NCBI GenBank assembly: GCA_947564465.1
Contig: CANOCV010000006.1
Span: 1 to 64,000, forward strand
From: an uncultured Roseburia sp.
Lineage (GTDB): Bacteria > Bacillota > Clostridia > Lachnospirales > Lachnospiraceae
Reading direction: 5' to 3'
Length of the DNA: 64,000 bases
In this document: piece after piece, positions 56,418-64,000 of the stretch
Layout: every line of letters starts with the position of its first letter
Numbering within the stretch: position 1 is the stretch's first letter
Notes under the pieces: generated by a model
What the model saw: the letters and a program-made list of their open reading frames with translations, nothing else
Told to the model about the DNA's origin: nothing
Database searches by the model: none
Position numbers and translations under genes: made by a program

Positions 56418-56879
56418 CTACTCACCCGCCTTCTCTTTTGCCTCTTTTAAAAGATGATATATTTTATATCGTACCGGCAAATCGTCCTCTATGATCAACT
56501 GGCTTGCCTTTTTCAAATCCGCGTTAATGATAATCGGAGCCTTTAAATTGATCGACATATCCTCTACATTCGACGGCACCGTGATCGTCACAAGCACCAG
56601 CAGGTTATCCTCCGTCAACTCGCCTAACGGCCTAAGCAGCTCCTCATCAATTCTCGGATCATAATCTCTGCAAACCTTGAGCGGGTCAATAACAGGAAAA
56701 GCAAGCTGCGGCTCATCCAAAGACTGAAGCCATGAAATCATACTGTCCTCACCCTTCTCGCTGTCATAAATCAAGGTGTAATTATGAGAATCCGGAAATC
56801 CGATAATTCCCTGTTCAAAATTAATGATCTTATCGTTATCTATATCTATCTCACCAAAAAATCTGGTTTTTGCCCTCAT
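56418..56879 (-). CDS. fliW: Flagellar assembly factor FliW
   Basis: FliW binds either flagellin or CsrA; when flagellin is exported, freed FliW sequesters CsrA and flagellin is translated. The protein has 153 aa, normal. FFGEIDIDNDKIINFEQGIIGFPDSHNYTL and FPVIDPLKVCRDYDP are typical. GGAGGGTGTT precedes the ATG. It is encoded 9 bp after flgL and directly before csrA, the standard arrangement. Confidence 0.95.
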   Translation of the reverse strand: MRAKTRFFGEIDIDNDKIINFEQGIIGFPDSHNYTLIYDSEKGEDSMISWLQSLDEPQLAFPVIDPLKVCRDYDPRIDEELLRPLGELTEDNLLVLVTITVPSNVEDMSINLKAPIIINADLKKASQLIIEDDLPVRYKIYHLLKEAKEKAGE

Positions 56880-56888
56880 AACACCCTC

Positions 56889-58508
56889 CTATAAATAATC
56901 CAACAGCGTCTGCTTCTGCAGCTTGGCAGCCGCCTGCAAAGAGGCCTGATATGCCGTGTACGCGGCAGTGTAATCAATTACAATATTGGACAGCTCCTTA
57001 TCTTCATTAGTTGATTTCAAATCTTTAACCGTAAGCTGCTGGTTCGACATACGGCTCTTAATAACAGCCAGACGGTCTCCTCTGTTTCCGACTTCGGTAA
57101 GCGCATTATTCACCTTCTCCATATAATTCGAAAAAGAGGTAATACCCTTACTGTACAGCTTCTGCATATAATCATCCGCATAATCGGCCTGTCTTTCCGC
57201 CGCCGCCAAATACTCTTTTAATTTTGCCTGCATCTCATCCGAAGCATACTGCTCCTGCTTCATCATATCTTTAATCGCAGATACCGTATCATTGGCGGAT
57301 ATCGCTGCCTTTACGGCCGTCACCAGCTCATCCACATCCCTGCCGATTTCGGAACTAAATACATTATTCGCCACGGTATTCACTGTAAGCGTCTGATTCA
57401 TGGCTACTGTATAATTAATTTCCTGCGGCATAAAGTTATGGTTCTCATCGTAGTTCATATATTCGATCGGATTCTGATCATCCGTGATATTTATACAGTC
57501 AAAATAATTTTCAGGCTTGAGATCACCCTTTGAAAATCCCGTCTTATTATAATTCACGTCAATGCGCGCGTTGTTTGAATTAATTTCCTTTGCCACATTA
57601 TCCCCCAGCAACAGTTCTCCTGTGTCTTTGTTGTAGATAATGTCGTCTTCTCCCACCGCATATTTCATTGTCTCCAACTGTTCGGTTGTCATCTCCCGGT
57701 AGGTAAAACCGGAATTAACCGTGCCGGTTGTCGTGGTCGTTCCGTCCGGTGAGGTCGTCACTGTAACCCTGTTTCCGGCATTGTCGCCCTTAAAATGCAC
57801 GGTCGTCATAACCGTACTGCCGTCGGCGGTCTTGTTCGAATAAGAGAACGATCCGCTGTTTAATTCAGACAACTTATCATACGCCAGGCGCACACGCTTC
57901 ACCGTAGCCATTCCCGGATCATCCGGAGTTTCATTATTATTAATCGCGTCTGTCAGCTCCGTATAGGTAGGAGTGCTTAAACCACCGTATGAATATTTAT
58001 GCTCCTGCACTGCGTCCGCCGAAATATACTGATTGATTTCGTATTTCGTGTCCGCCTCCCGCGAAGGAAACGTCAACGTCGTATTCGTCTTATATCCGGT
58101 AAACACGGTTCTTCCCGCATAATCGGCATTCCCCTCGGAATATACCTGCTCCGACAGTGACTGAAGCTGGCTTAAAATAATATTCCGATCCTCCGGTGTC
58201 AGCGTGTCATTCGCCCCGTTGACACATTGAGTATGAATGTCTGTCAGCACCTTGCGCATATTGGTAAGGGCCGTTTCCGTCACCTCCAGCCAGGATTCGG
58301 CATCCGGTATATTTCTCTCATAATACTGGTTAATCTGGCTCAGGCTGCTGCGGAGCCTTAAAGCACGAATCGCAATAACGGGATCGTCCGACGGCCTGTC
58401 GATCTTTTTCTGGGTCGTCATCTGGGTATTCAAGGTATCCACGTCCACCTTATTGCTGTTGATATTTATCTTCGTATTTTTCATTATAATATTATTTGTA
58501 ATACGCAT
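56889..58508 (-). CDS. flgL: Flagellar hook-filament junction protein FlgL
   Basis: FlgL (HAP3) joins hook and filament. The flagellin-like N-terminus is MRITNNIIMKNTKININSNKV with RPSDDPVIAIRALRLRSSL, and the C-terminus ends LQAAAKLQKQTLLDYL. At 539 aa it is longer than the 300-400 typical of the family; the extra length lies in the middle (residues about 190-420), an outward-facing variable domain. GGAGGGGCAGCA precedes the ATG. It lies 12 bp after the second flgK. Confidence 0.94.
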   Translation of the reverse strand: MRITNNIIMKNTKININSNKVDVDTLNTQMTTQKKIDRPSDDPVIAIRALRLRSSLSQINQYYERNIPDAESWLEVTETALTNMRKVLTDIHTQCVNGANDTLTPEDRNIILSQLQSLSEQVYSEGNADYAGRTVFTGYKTNTTLTFPSREADTKYEINQYISADAVQEHKYSYGGLSTPTYTELTDAINNNETPDDPGMATVKRVRLAYDKLSELNSGSFSYSNKTADGSTVMTTVHFKGDNAGNRVTVTTSPDGTTTTTGTVNSGFTYREMTTEQLETMKYAVGEDDIIYNKDTGELLLGDNVAKEINSNNARIDVNYNKTGFSKGDLKPENYFDCINITDDQNPIEYMNYDENHNFMPQEINYTVAMNQTLTVNTVANNVFSSEIGRDVDELVTAVKAAISANDTVSAIKDMMKQEQYASDEMQAKLKEYLAAAERQADYADDYMQKLYSKGITSFSNYMEKVNNALTEVGNRGDRLAVIKSRMSNQQLTVKDLKSTNEDKELSNIVIDYTAAYTAYQASLQAAAKLQKQTLLDYL

Positions 58509-58520
58509 TGCTGCCCCTCC

Positions 58521-60440
58521 TTACACGCCCGTTTCGTTAATCAGCTTATCATACATCTGCGCCATGACAGACATCATTTTCGATGCCAAATTATAGGCGT
58601 AACGGAATTTCTCCATCTCCAGCGCCTCTTCATCCTCGTCTACTCCTGCTACGGACTGACGCTGTCTGTCGATCACATCCCGGATATTCTGGTAATTCTC
58701 CGCAAAAAGCACCGCTTCGTTCGTATCTACGGTAACATCCGACAAAAGACATTGTAAGAAATCACTCGCCGAGCACCCTCTGTATATTGTCGTATCCGTC
58801 TGAAGCTTTAATATCGCATCCGCAATATCATACGCGTCTACGTCTTTGCCCTCCGTATAAATCTCTTTCGACATCGTGGCAATTCTTGTAGGATCCTTCA
58901 CACTCGCATCCGCCACCGCAAAGGTTTCCGCCGTCAGCTGATAATACGTATTGGCATATGCCGAGACATCAGTATCCGAAAAATCAAATTCCGAGCCGTC
59001 CACCTTATTATCCGCGACAAAGAACACACCCATCTCATTTCCATTCAAATCCACACCCGGATTATCCTCCGTTCCCATCTGAAGGTTATTAAACGACTCC
59101 GCAAACACCCGGATAAATTCACTCATCTGCGCCATATAATACGGAACGCCCATGGCGTCAATATTCATTCCGATCATCGCCTCTTTCCCGGCAAGCCGCC
59201 CCTTTTCAATCGGGCTCAATTCCCTCTCCAGGGTAAATGTATAACTAAATGTGTAAACCGGGTTATTATCCTCATCCAATATCGGATTATTATTCTCATC
59301 AACTGCAGGGGTCTTCGTTATCTTAAAATCGGAATAATCATATTTATTATTGCGGATAGTAAGCGTCCCCTCCTGTGCAATATGCAAATCCCTTATATCT
59401 GTTACCGACGGATTCTCTATCGTAATGGTTGTCACCTCTCTGCCGTCGACAACCGTTGTTCCAAAAGCCGCATCTCCCGTCGCAACATCACCGTGAAAAG
59501 CACTCTTATTATTTCCGTCACGCATCTCCATAAGCGCTCTTAAGCTCCCCGACATTGCCGACGCCGTCGGATTAAACGTAACTCCCGTCTCCGCCCATGT
59601 AAGATCGTAAAGTCCGTCCACATCCGTCTGGTTTATCTTATTTTCCCTGGCAGTATAAGCAATCGTATGATACTCAAAAGTGTCAACCAGCAGCTGTCCG
59701 TTCACTTTAATCTTATAATTCGTTGCTCCGGTATAGCTCTCAGGATAATTGCTGTTTGCAACCAAATGCTCCTCAATCTCGACCGGGACAATCTCAGACA
59801 ACGAGTCTACAAGAAGATCTCTCTCATCCCGAAGCTCATTGGCATGCCCGCCCTGTATTTCAATAGAGTTAATCTGTTTATTCAAAAGCGCTATCTTCTG
59901 CGCAATCGCATTCAGACTGTCAACTGTAGATTTTATCTCATTGTTGATATCATTCTGCATATTTTTCAGCTGCGTTGACACGCCGTTAAAATAATTCGTC
60001 AAATTCTGCGCGCTGCTGATAAACTGATTTCTGACATTGGAATCCCCCGAATTGTTTTTCAAGGTATCAAGGGCATTAAACATTTTTGCAAATATCGTTG
60101 CAAATCCTGTATTTCCCTCGTCGTCATCATAAATATTCTCAATCTGCTCCAAATAATAAAGGCGTTTTTCATACAGCCCCACATCCGACTGGTTCCTCCA
60201 GTATTTCGTGTCATAATAGGCGTCACGAAGTCGTGTGACGCTCGTAGTAACAACACCGGCCCCCATTGTTCCGTATTTAGCCTTGACCCGTATCGCATCG
60301 GCCGCCTGCGTATTGGCAACCTGCCTGCTGTAACCGGCCGTTCGCACATTCGCTATGTTATTGGCCGTTGTATTGGTACCCGCCTGCGCCGACACTACCG
60401 CCGTATATGCTATATTTAATCCAAAAAATGTTGATGGCAT
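58521..60440 (-). CDS. flgK: Flagellar hook-associated protein FlgK, copy 2
   Basis: HAP1 of the hook-filament junction. The 639-aa protein has the rod-like start motif (AQAGTNTTANNIANVRTAGYSRQ) and the FlgK coiled region GHANELRDERDLLVDSLSEIVPVEI. The C-terminal motif is SVAGVDEDEEALEMEKFRYAYNLASKMM. It is one of two flgK-like genes in tandem, 12 bp apart. It differs from its neighbour in length and central sequence, so this is an old duplication, not a recent copy. Confidence 0.92.
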   Translation of the reverse strand: MPSTFFGLNIAYTAVVSAQAGTNTTANNIANVRTAGYSRQVANTQAADAIRVKAKYGTMGAGVVTTSVTRLRDAYYDTKYWRNQSDVGLYEKRLYYLEQIENIYDDDEGNTGFATIFAKMFNALDTLKNNSGDSNVRNQFISSAQNLTNYFNGVSTQLKNMQNDINNEIKSTVDSLNAIAQKIALLNKQINSIEIQGGHANELRDERDLLVDSLSEIVPVEIEEHLVANSNYPESYTGATNYKIKVNGQLLVDTFEYHTIAYTARENKINQTDVDGLYDLTWAETGVTFNPTASAMSGSLRALMEMRDGNNKSAFHGDVATGDAAFGTTVVDGREVTTITIENPSVTDIRDLHIAQEGTLTIRNNKYDYSDFKITKTPAVDENNNPILDEDNNPVYTFSYTFTLERELSPIEKGRLAGKEAMIGMNIDAMGVPYYMAQMSEFIRVFAESFNNLQMGTEDNPGVDLNGNEMGVFFVADNKVDGSEFDFSDTDVSAYANTYYQLTAETFAVADASVKDPTRIATMSKEIYTEGKDVDAYDIADAILKLQTDTTIYRGCSASDFLQCLLSDVTVDTNEAVLFAENYQNIRDVIDRQRQSVAGVDEDEEALEMEKFRYAYNLASKMMSVMAQMYDKLINETGV

Positions 60441-60452
60441 ATTTTACACCTC

Positions 60453-62177
60453 CTATGCTCCAAGCCTGTAAATCAAAGTTTCTATCATCTCGCTTATTAC
60501 ATTGATGTAACGGCTTGATGCATTATATGCGTTCTGATATTTTATCATATTGGACAATTCCTCTTCCGAAGATACTCCCGTCACCTGCGTACGCTGGTTG
60601 TCAATTGCTTTTACCGTCCCCTCAAGCGTATCGGATATCGTCTCGTAAATGGAACCCGCTGTTCCAAGCTCTCCTACCATCTGTGCATAGTACTCGTCAA
60701 ATGTGCAGGTTCCGGTCGTGTTCGGGCTCAATACAAGCTCGCTCTTTTTCCACGCTTCGGAAAACGCCTCCCCAAGCTGTCTGTCGATCTCTCCGTTCTG
60801 CCGCTTAAACGCAATCAAAGACGGCGAATCCACAATTTTTTTATTCACGCTCAGACTTGCTATGGTATACATTTTGGAAGTATCCGTCAAATCCTCTTCA
60901 TTATATACATAATATGTCTCATCATCATCTCCATAAACGACAGTGTAACGCTCGCATCCCGTTCTTGTGAACAGCTCCTGCGGCGGTATTTTCCCGTCGC
61001 TTCCGACCGAACAATTCTTTGTATCCAATACCTTTGTCCCCACGCCAAGCGTAATTGGATTGCCTTCCGCGTCTCTTCCTGTAACCGGAGTCTGCAGCTC
61101 CACATTCGGGCAGATAATATCGTTCAAGGCCGTAACCATCCCATGAACCAGCTGGTCAAGCTGCGCCTCTATGGTCATCATTACGGACATTCCCGTCGTA
61201 TCGTTAAACTGCTCCGCCGACATTCCCTCTATATCCGAATAATTTGCCTTCTTATCGCCGCGCTGCATAACAAGCGCCTTCAGCTTGCCAAGGTCCGTAT
61301 TATATTCCGATGTAATGTCAACATTGAAATTAAACACCTCCGAATACTGATCCCGCTTCGTATCTGACATATGCGGCCAGTACGGGGTGATAAACCCTGT
61401 TTGTTTATCCACCTTTTTGCCCATCTCATAGACACGAACCTCATCAACAAACGGTACGCCCTCAAAGTTGACCTTTACCTCTCCGCCCGGCAGCTCTTTG
61501 TAAGTAATCGCGCCAAGCGTTGCCAATTCATCCAGAGCATTATCCCTTTCGTCACGCAGGCTCATTGCGGTCTCCACGTCACCCGCCTCTATCTTGGCAA
61601 TATGCTGGTTATATTCATAAATCAAATGCCCCAGCTCATTGATCCGGTCCATAGTGTCGGAAATCTGGGTATTCATATTATTCTGATATGTTTTTAAACT
61701 GGAATATACGGACTGCGAACGGGTCAAAAACAGGCTCGCTTTCTGCATTACGAGATTCTGATTCACAGAAAGAGAAGGATCCTTTGAAAATTCCTCAAGC
61801 GCTTCCCAAAAATCCACCAGATTATCCTGAAACGCCTGCCCCTCCATCTCCTGTAAATATGTAAATACCTCGTTGGTTGTAGCGTAGCACGTCCCGTAAA
61901 ATGATTGACGTCCTGACTCAGTACGATACGACTGATCTAAGAATACATCTCTTACATGTACCACATCGGCTATCGTTACACCAAGCCCGGCCTGCTGATA
62001 GCTGATGGAGGCATTTTTATCGAAATTGATATAATCCATATCGCCAAACAACACCTGCTGACGGACATATCCCGTGGTGTTGATATTGGCAATGTTATTT
62101 GCTGTTGTATTAATCGCGGTCTGGCTGTGTCTTACACCTGATGCTCCTATATATAAGCTTCCCATTCCGTTTGCCAT
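60453..62177 (-). CDS. flgK: Flagellar hook-associated protein FlgK, copy 1
   Basis: The 574-aa protein begins MANGMGSLYIGASGVRHSQ with INTTANNIANINTTGYVRQ, and ends TQVTGVSSEEELSNMIKYQNAYNASSRYINVISEMIETLIYRLG, the canonical FlgK tail. GGGAGGAA lies 8 nt before the first ATG; an ATG four codons in is less well placed. It follows flgN and precedes the second FlgK. Which of the two is the structural HAP1 cannot be told; both keep the N- and C-terminal assembly motifs. Confidence 0.94.
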   Translation of the reverse strand: MANGMGSLYIGASGVRHSQTAINTTANNIANINTTGYVRQQVLFGDMDYINFDKNASISYQQAGLGVTIADVVHVRDVFLDQSYRTESGRQSFYGTCYATTNEVFTYLQEMEGQAFQDNLVDFWEALEEFSKDPSLSVNQNLVMQKASLFLTRSQSVYSSLKTYQNNMNTQISDTMDRINELGHLIYEYNQHIAKIEAGDVETAMSLRDERDNALDELATLGAITYKELPGGEVKVNFEGVPFVDEVRVYEMGKKVDKQTGFITPYWPHMSDTKRDQYSEVFNFNVDITSEYNTDLGKLKALVMQRGDKKANYSDIEGMSAEQFNDTTGMSVMMTIEAQLDQLVHGMVTALNDIICPNVELQTPVTGRDAEGNPITLGVGTKVLDTKNCSVGSDGKIPPQELFTRTGCERYTVVYGDDDETYYVYNEEDLTDTSKMYTIASLSVNKKIVDSPSLIAFKRQNGEIDRQLGEAFSEAWKKSELVLSPNTTGTCTFDEYYAQMVGELGTAGSIYETISDTLEGTVKAIDNQRTQVTGVSSEEELSNMIKYQNAYNASSRYINVISEMIETLIYRLGA

Positions 62178-62203
62178 GACATGTTCCTCCCATTTCCCTT
62201 TGT

Positions 62204-62716
62204 TTATTGTTTTGCATCAAAACCGGCATTGCCCAGCAACGCCCCCGTATTGCAGGCATTCTTATTATAATTTGCTGTCTCCGGTGCCTGTCGCAGACTT
62301 TTAAACAAGGTCAGGTCGAACTCTACCATCTCAAGCGCCTGCTGCAACAGCACTTGATTCTGATGGTTACATTTTTTCATTTCGTCCAGAGTTGCATGCA
62401 ATTTATTGCGGCACTCCATAAGTCTTTTCTGTTCTTCCGGCTGCTTCTCCAAGATTCCTATCATCTTCTCTATGGTCAGCTCTCCTGCCTCTTTTCCCAG
62501 TACCACTGCCATATCCGAAAGAACACTGCTACGCTTTAGCTCAAGATTATGCAGCACATCCGCCACCAGCTGTTCCTGCTCGGTAATTTTTTCCAGATTC
62601 TCAATATCCGCCTCTATGATTACCTGTCTTTTCTGCTTCGACAATTCAATCAAGCTGCAGTATTCCTTTTCTTCATTCTCCAAAACTCCCAACAGATCAT
62701 CCATTAAACTAGCCAC
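62204..62716 (-). CDS. flgN: Flagellar export chaperone FlgN
   Basis: FlgN protects FlgK and FlgL before export. The 170-aa helical protein has the family start (LMDDLLGVLENEEKEYCSLIELSKQKRQVII) and the leucine-rich EKITEQEQLVADVLHNLE segment. It lies between flgM and flgK, its usual place. Confidence 0.9.
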   Translation of the reverse strand: MASLMDDLLGVLENEEKEYCSLIELSKQKRQVIIEADIENLEKITEQEQLVADVLHNLELKRSSVLSDMAVVLGKEAGELTIEKMIGILEKQPEEQKRLMECRNKLHATLDEMKKCNHQNQVLLQQALEMVEFDLTLFKSLRQAPETANYNKNACNTGALLGNAGFDAKQ

Positions 62717-62732
62717 GGCCTATCCTCATTTC

Positions 62733-63014
62733 TTAATTATGTGCTGCATGATACTTGACAAACAACTTGCTTGCAAAATCTCCGGAATCTACATTGTAGT
62801 TCCCTGACCAAATACTTGCTTTAAGCTCAGAAACTTTATCTTCCCTGATGTCCGAAGCTTCTGCGACTGCCTGTTTTGCGATCTGAAAATCACGTCCGAA
62901 AGAGGATATCTGTACTTCATCTCTTCCTGCTGCGGCTTCCCTTGTGCCAGATGCTTTTGCGGATTTCCCTGTTTTATACAATGCTGCCACCTGATTATAA
63001 GCTTCTATACGCAT
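62733..63014 (-). CDS. flgM: Anti-sigma-28 factor FlgM
   Basis: FlgM holds sigma-28 inactive until the hook is finished and FlgM is secreted. The protein has 93 aa from the ATG at 63014 (MRIEAYNQVAALYKTG), with AAAGGAG upstream; an upstream Met adds ten residues over that site. The C-terminal half has DEVQISSFGRDFQIAKQAV and a sigma-binding region ending FASKLFVKYHAAHN. It is the first gene of the late operon and is itself under a sigma-28 promoter, which gives negative feedback. Confidence 0.92.
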   Translation of the reverse strand: MRIEAYNQVAALYKTGKSAKASGTREAAAGRDEVQISSFGRDFQIAKQAVAEASDIREDKVSELKASIWSGNYNVDSGDFASKLFVKYHAAHN

Positions 63015-63069
63015 AACGGCATCTCCTTTCTTCCCTGAAAACACACGCCTTGTTGGCGTTCTAATCTAT

Positions 63070-63096
63070 TTATCGGTAGTTTTCCCAAAAACCTTA
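63070..63096 (-). promoter_or_regulatory. Sigma-28 promoter of the flgM-flgN-flgKKL-fliW-csrA operon
   Basis: On the minus strand TAAG (63093-63096), 15 bp, then ACCGATAA (ending at 63070), one mismatch in each box from TAAA-N15-GCCGATAA. It lies 56 bp before flgM. Confidence 0.78.
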
Positions 63097-63108
63097 GTTT
63101 TTTTCCCC

Positions 63109-63164
63109 GAAAAAGATTTGGGTGCCAAAACACGTACCAAAACGTACATGTTTTAACACCCAAA
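63109..63164 (-). terminator. Terminator of the HIT gene
   Basis: On the minus strand a stem of about 20 bp, TTTGGGTGTTAAAACATGTA against TACGTGTTTTGGCACCCAAA, is complete if three G.U pairs are allowed. CTTTTTC follows. It insulates the flgM operon. Confidence 0.8.
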
Positions 63165-63181
63165 TACTGAATATCACTTTC

Positions 63182-63610
63182 TCAAACACGCTCCACGAAA
63201 AGCGCATCACAGATCTTTTTCATCTCCTCCGGCGAAAATGTCTCGTGCGTCCATTTTAAAATATCCGTATTCTTCCCTTCCTTATAACGCGGAATCAGAT
63301 GGATATGAAAATGAAATACCGTCTGTCCTGCTATCTCACCATTGTTCTGCAAAATATTAAATCCGTCGCATTTTAATACCTCTGTCATATGAACTGCCAT
63401 TTTTTTCGCAAGCTTCATTGCCGCGCCCACGACCTCCTCGTCAATTTCATAGAGATTCGCATAATGCTCTTTCGGCAGAATCAGCGCATGTCCCTTTGAG
63501 GCGGGGCTTGCATCCAATATGACGCAAAACATCTCATCCTCATAGATCGTGTTTGACGGAATCTCTCCGGCTATAATCTTGCAAAATATACAATTATCAT
63601 CTCTCATCAT
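63182..63610 (-). CDS. HIT family protein (Hint-like nucleotide hydrolase)
   Basis: Histidine-triad hydrolase of purine nucleoside phosphoramidates or related nucleotides. I start at the ATG pair at 63610/63607 (142 aa, MMRDDNCIFCKIIAGEIP), with AAAGGG upstream; a longer reading lacks a ribosome binding site. The zinc-type CIFC is at the N-terminus and the triad HFHIHLIPR at about residues 97-105. It is a housekeeping protein with no evident tie to the flagellar genes beyond location. Confidence 0.93.
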   Translation of the reverse strand: MMRDDNCIFCKIIAGEIPSNTIYEDEMFCVILDASPASKGHALILPKEHYANLYEIDEEVVGAAMKLAKKMAVHMTEVLKCDGFNILQNNGEIAGQTVFHFHIHLIPRYKEGKNTDILKWTHETFSPEEMKKICDALFVERV

Positions 63611-63656
63611 TCTAACCCTTTCTATTATTTTGTCGATATTTGTTGTACAGTTATGA

Positions 63657-63673
63657 TTGATTTTAAAAATCAA
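63657..63673. promoter_or_regulatory. AT-rich palindrome in the HIT/kinase divergent gap
   Basis: TTGATTTTAAAAATCAA is a perfect 8-bp inverted repeat around a central A. TTGATT with TAAACT 17 bp further (63675-63685 region) may be a plus-strand promoter overlapping it. Confidence 0.35.
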
Positions 63674-63760
63674 ACATGCTAAACTTCCATATGTTATCTT
63701 TCAAAGTCTGACACATCTTAAATATAAAACACTTTACTTACCGACAGGGGGAATCTATCC

Positions 63761-64000
63761 ATGTTAACAAACGAGGACTACGCCAAAGCGTTCCATGAAA
63801 TCAAAAATTCTATCGCAATTGTCAACAGTTCCATCCAGCTTCTCGAAAGTCAGCATCCCGAACTTAGCGACTATGAATACTGGCAGGATTCCATAGAAGC
63901 GCTCAACTACCTGAAACAGATGGTTCAGGAACTTTCACAGGCAAAACTCACTTCGGATTTCCCAATGCAGCAGGTTAACCTGAATACGTTTTTAAAGTCC
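63761..64000 (+). CDS. Sensor histidine kinase-like protein, 5' end only
   Basis: The first 80 codons run off the window. The start ATG has CAGGGGG 10 nt upstream. The sequence begins MLTNEDYAKAFHEIKNSIAI, where HEIKNS fits the phospho-accepting His helix of a DHp domain, followed by a second helix (YWQDSIEALNYLKQMVQELSQ). There is no membrane segment or sensor domain before it, so it would be a cytoplasmic kinase in which the DHp domain comes first, as in Spo0B- or NtrB-like proteins lacking an N-terminal sensor. The ATP-binding domain would lie beyond the window. Confidence 0.6.
   Translation, partial: MLTNEDYAKAFHEIKNSIAIVNSSIQLLESQHPELSDYEYWQDSIEALNYLKQMVQELSQAKLTSDFPMQQVNLNTFLKS

Overview
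The window looks like a chromosome segment of a motile, anaerobic Gram-positive bacterium of the class Clostridia, most likely family Lachnospiraceae (Roseburia/Agathobacter/Butyrivibrio-like). The basis is the Firmicutes-type ribosomal and RNA polymerase gene order, AAGGAGG ribosome binding sites, a class III (oxygen-sensitive) ribonucleotide reductase, meso-diaminopimelate peptidoglycan genes, a FliW/CsrA pair and a large set of CgeB-type glycosyltransferases. The genus call is inference from gene content.

Region 1 (1-25.3 kb) is the information-processing block, nearly all on the minus strand. Read 5' to 3' it is rpmG-secE-nusG-rplK-rplA, rplJ-rplL, rpoB-rpoC, then rpsL-rpsG-fusA-tuf. The usual rpoC-rpsL junction is opened by about 8.5 kb of accessory genes: a chemotaxis receptor, a plus-strand epimerase/phosphatase pair, a small membrane protein, and a secreted Ig-like protein split by a frameshift. 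The rplL-rpoB gap carries a 106-bp palindrome with flanking direct repeats that resembles a MITE. rplJ has a structured leader with its own perfect promoter and an internal attenuator.

Region 2 (25.4-40.9 kb) is a glycosylation island. It starts with an unusual FliD-like gene and holds six CgeB-type glycosyltransferase modules, a GT8 enzyme, a GT2-TPR protein, a DUF4422-GT2 fusion and a GT2-CgeB fusion. A seventh CgeB gene lies directly downstream of flagellin (50-51 kb). A near-consensus sigma-28 box in front of the GT2-CgeB/DUF4422 operon, and the Ser/Thr-rich centre of the flagellin, suggest that the island decorates the flagellum or another surface structure.

Region 3 (41-50 kb) is metabolic and envelope housekeeping: nrdD, murE, dapF, a PLP trans-sulfuration enzyme with a divergent AraC regulator, and an LTA-synthase-family protein.

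Region 4 (51.3-63.1 kb) is the late flagellar cluster, flgM-flgN-flgK-flgK-flgL-fliW-csrA, flaG-fliD-fliS-fliT-like, and flagellin. Each of the three units has a sigma-28-type promoter. The flagellin leader has a GGA-loop hairpin just upstream of its Shine-Dalgarno, as expected for CsrA control, and FliW and CsrA are encoded nearby. The window ends with a HIT-family protein and the first 80 codons of a sensor-kinase-like gene.
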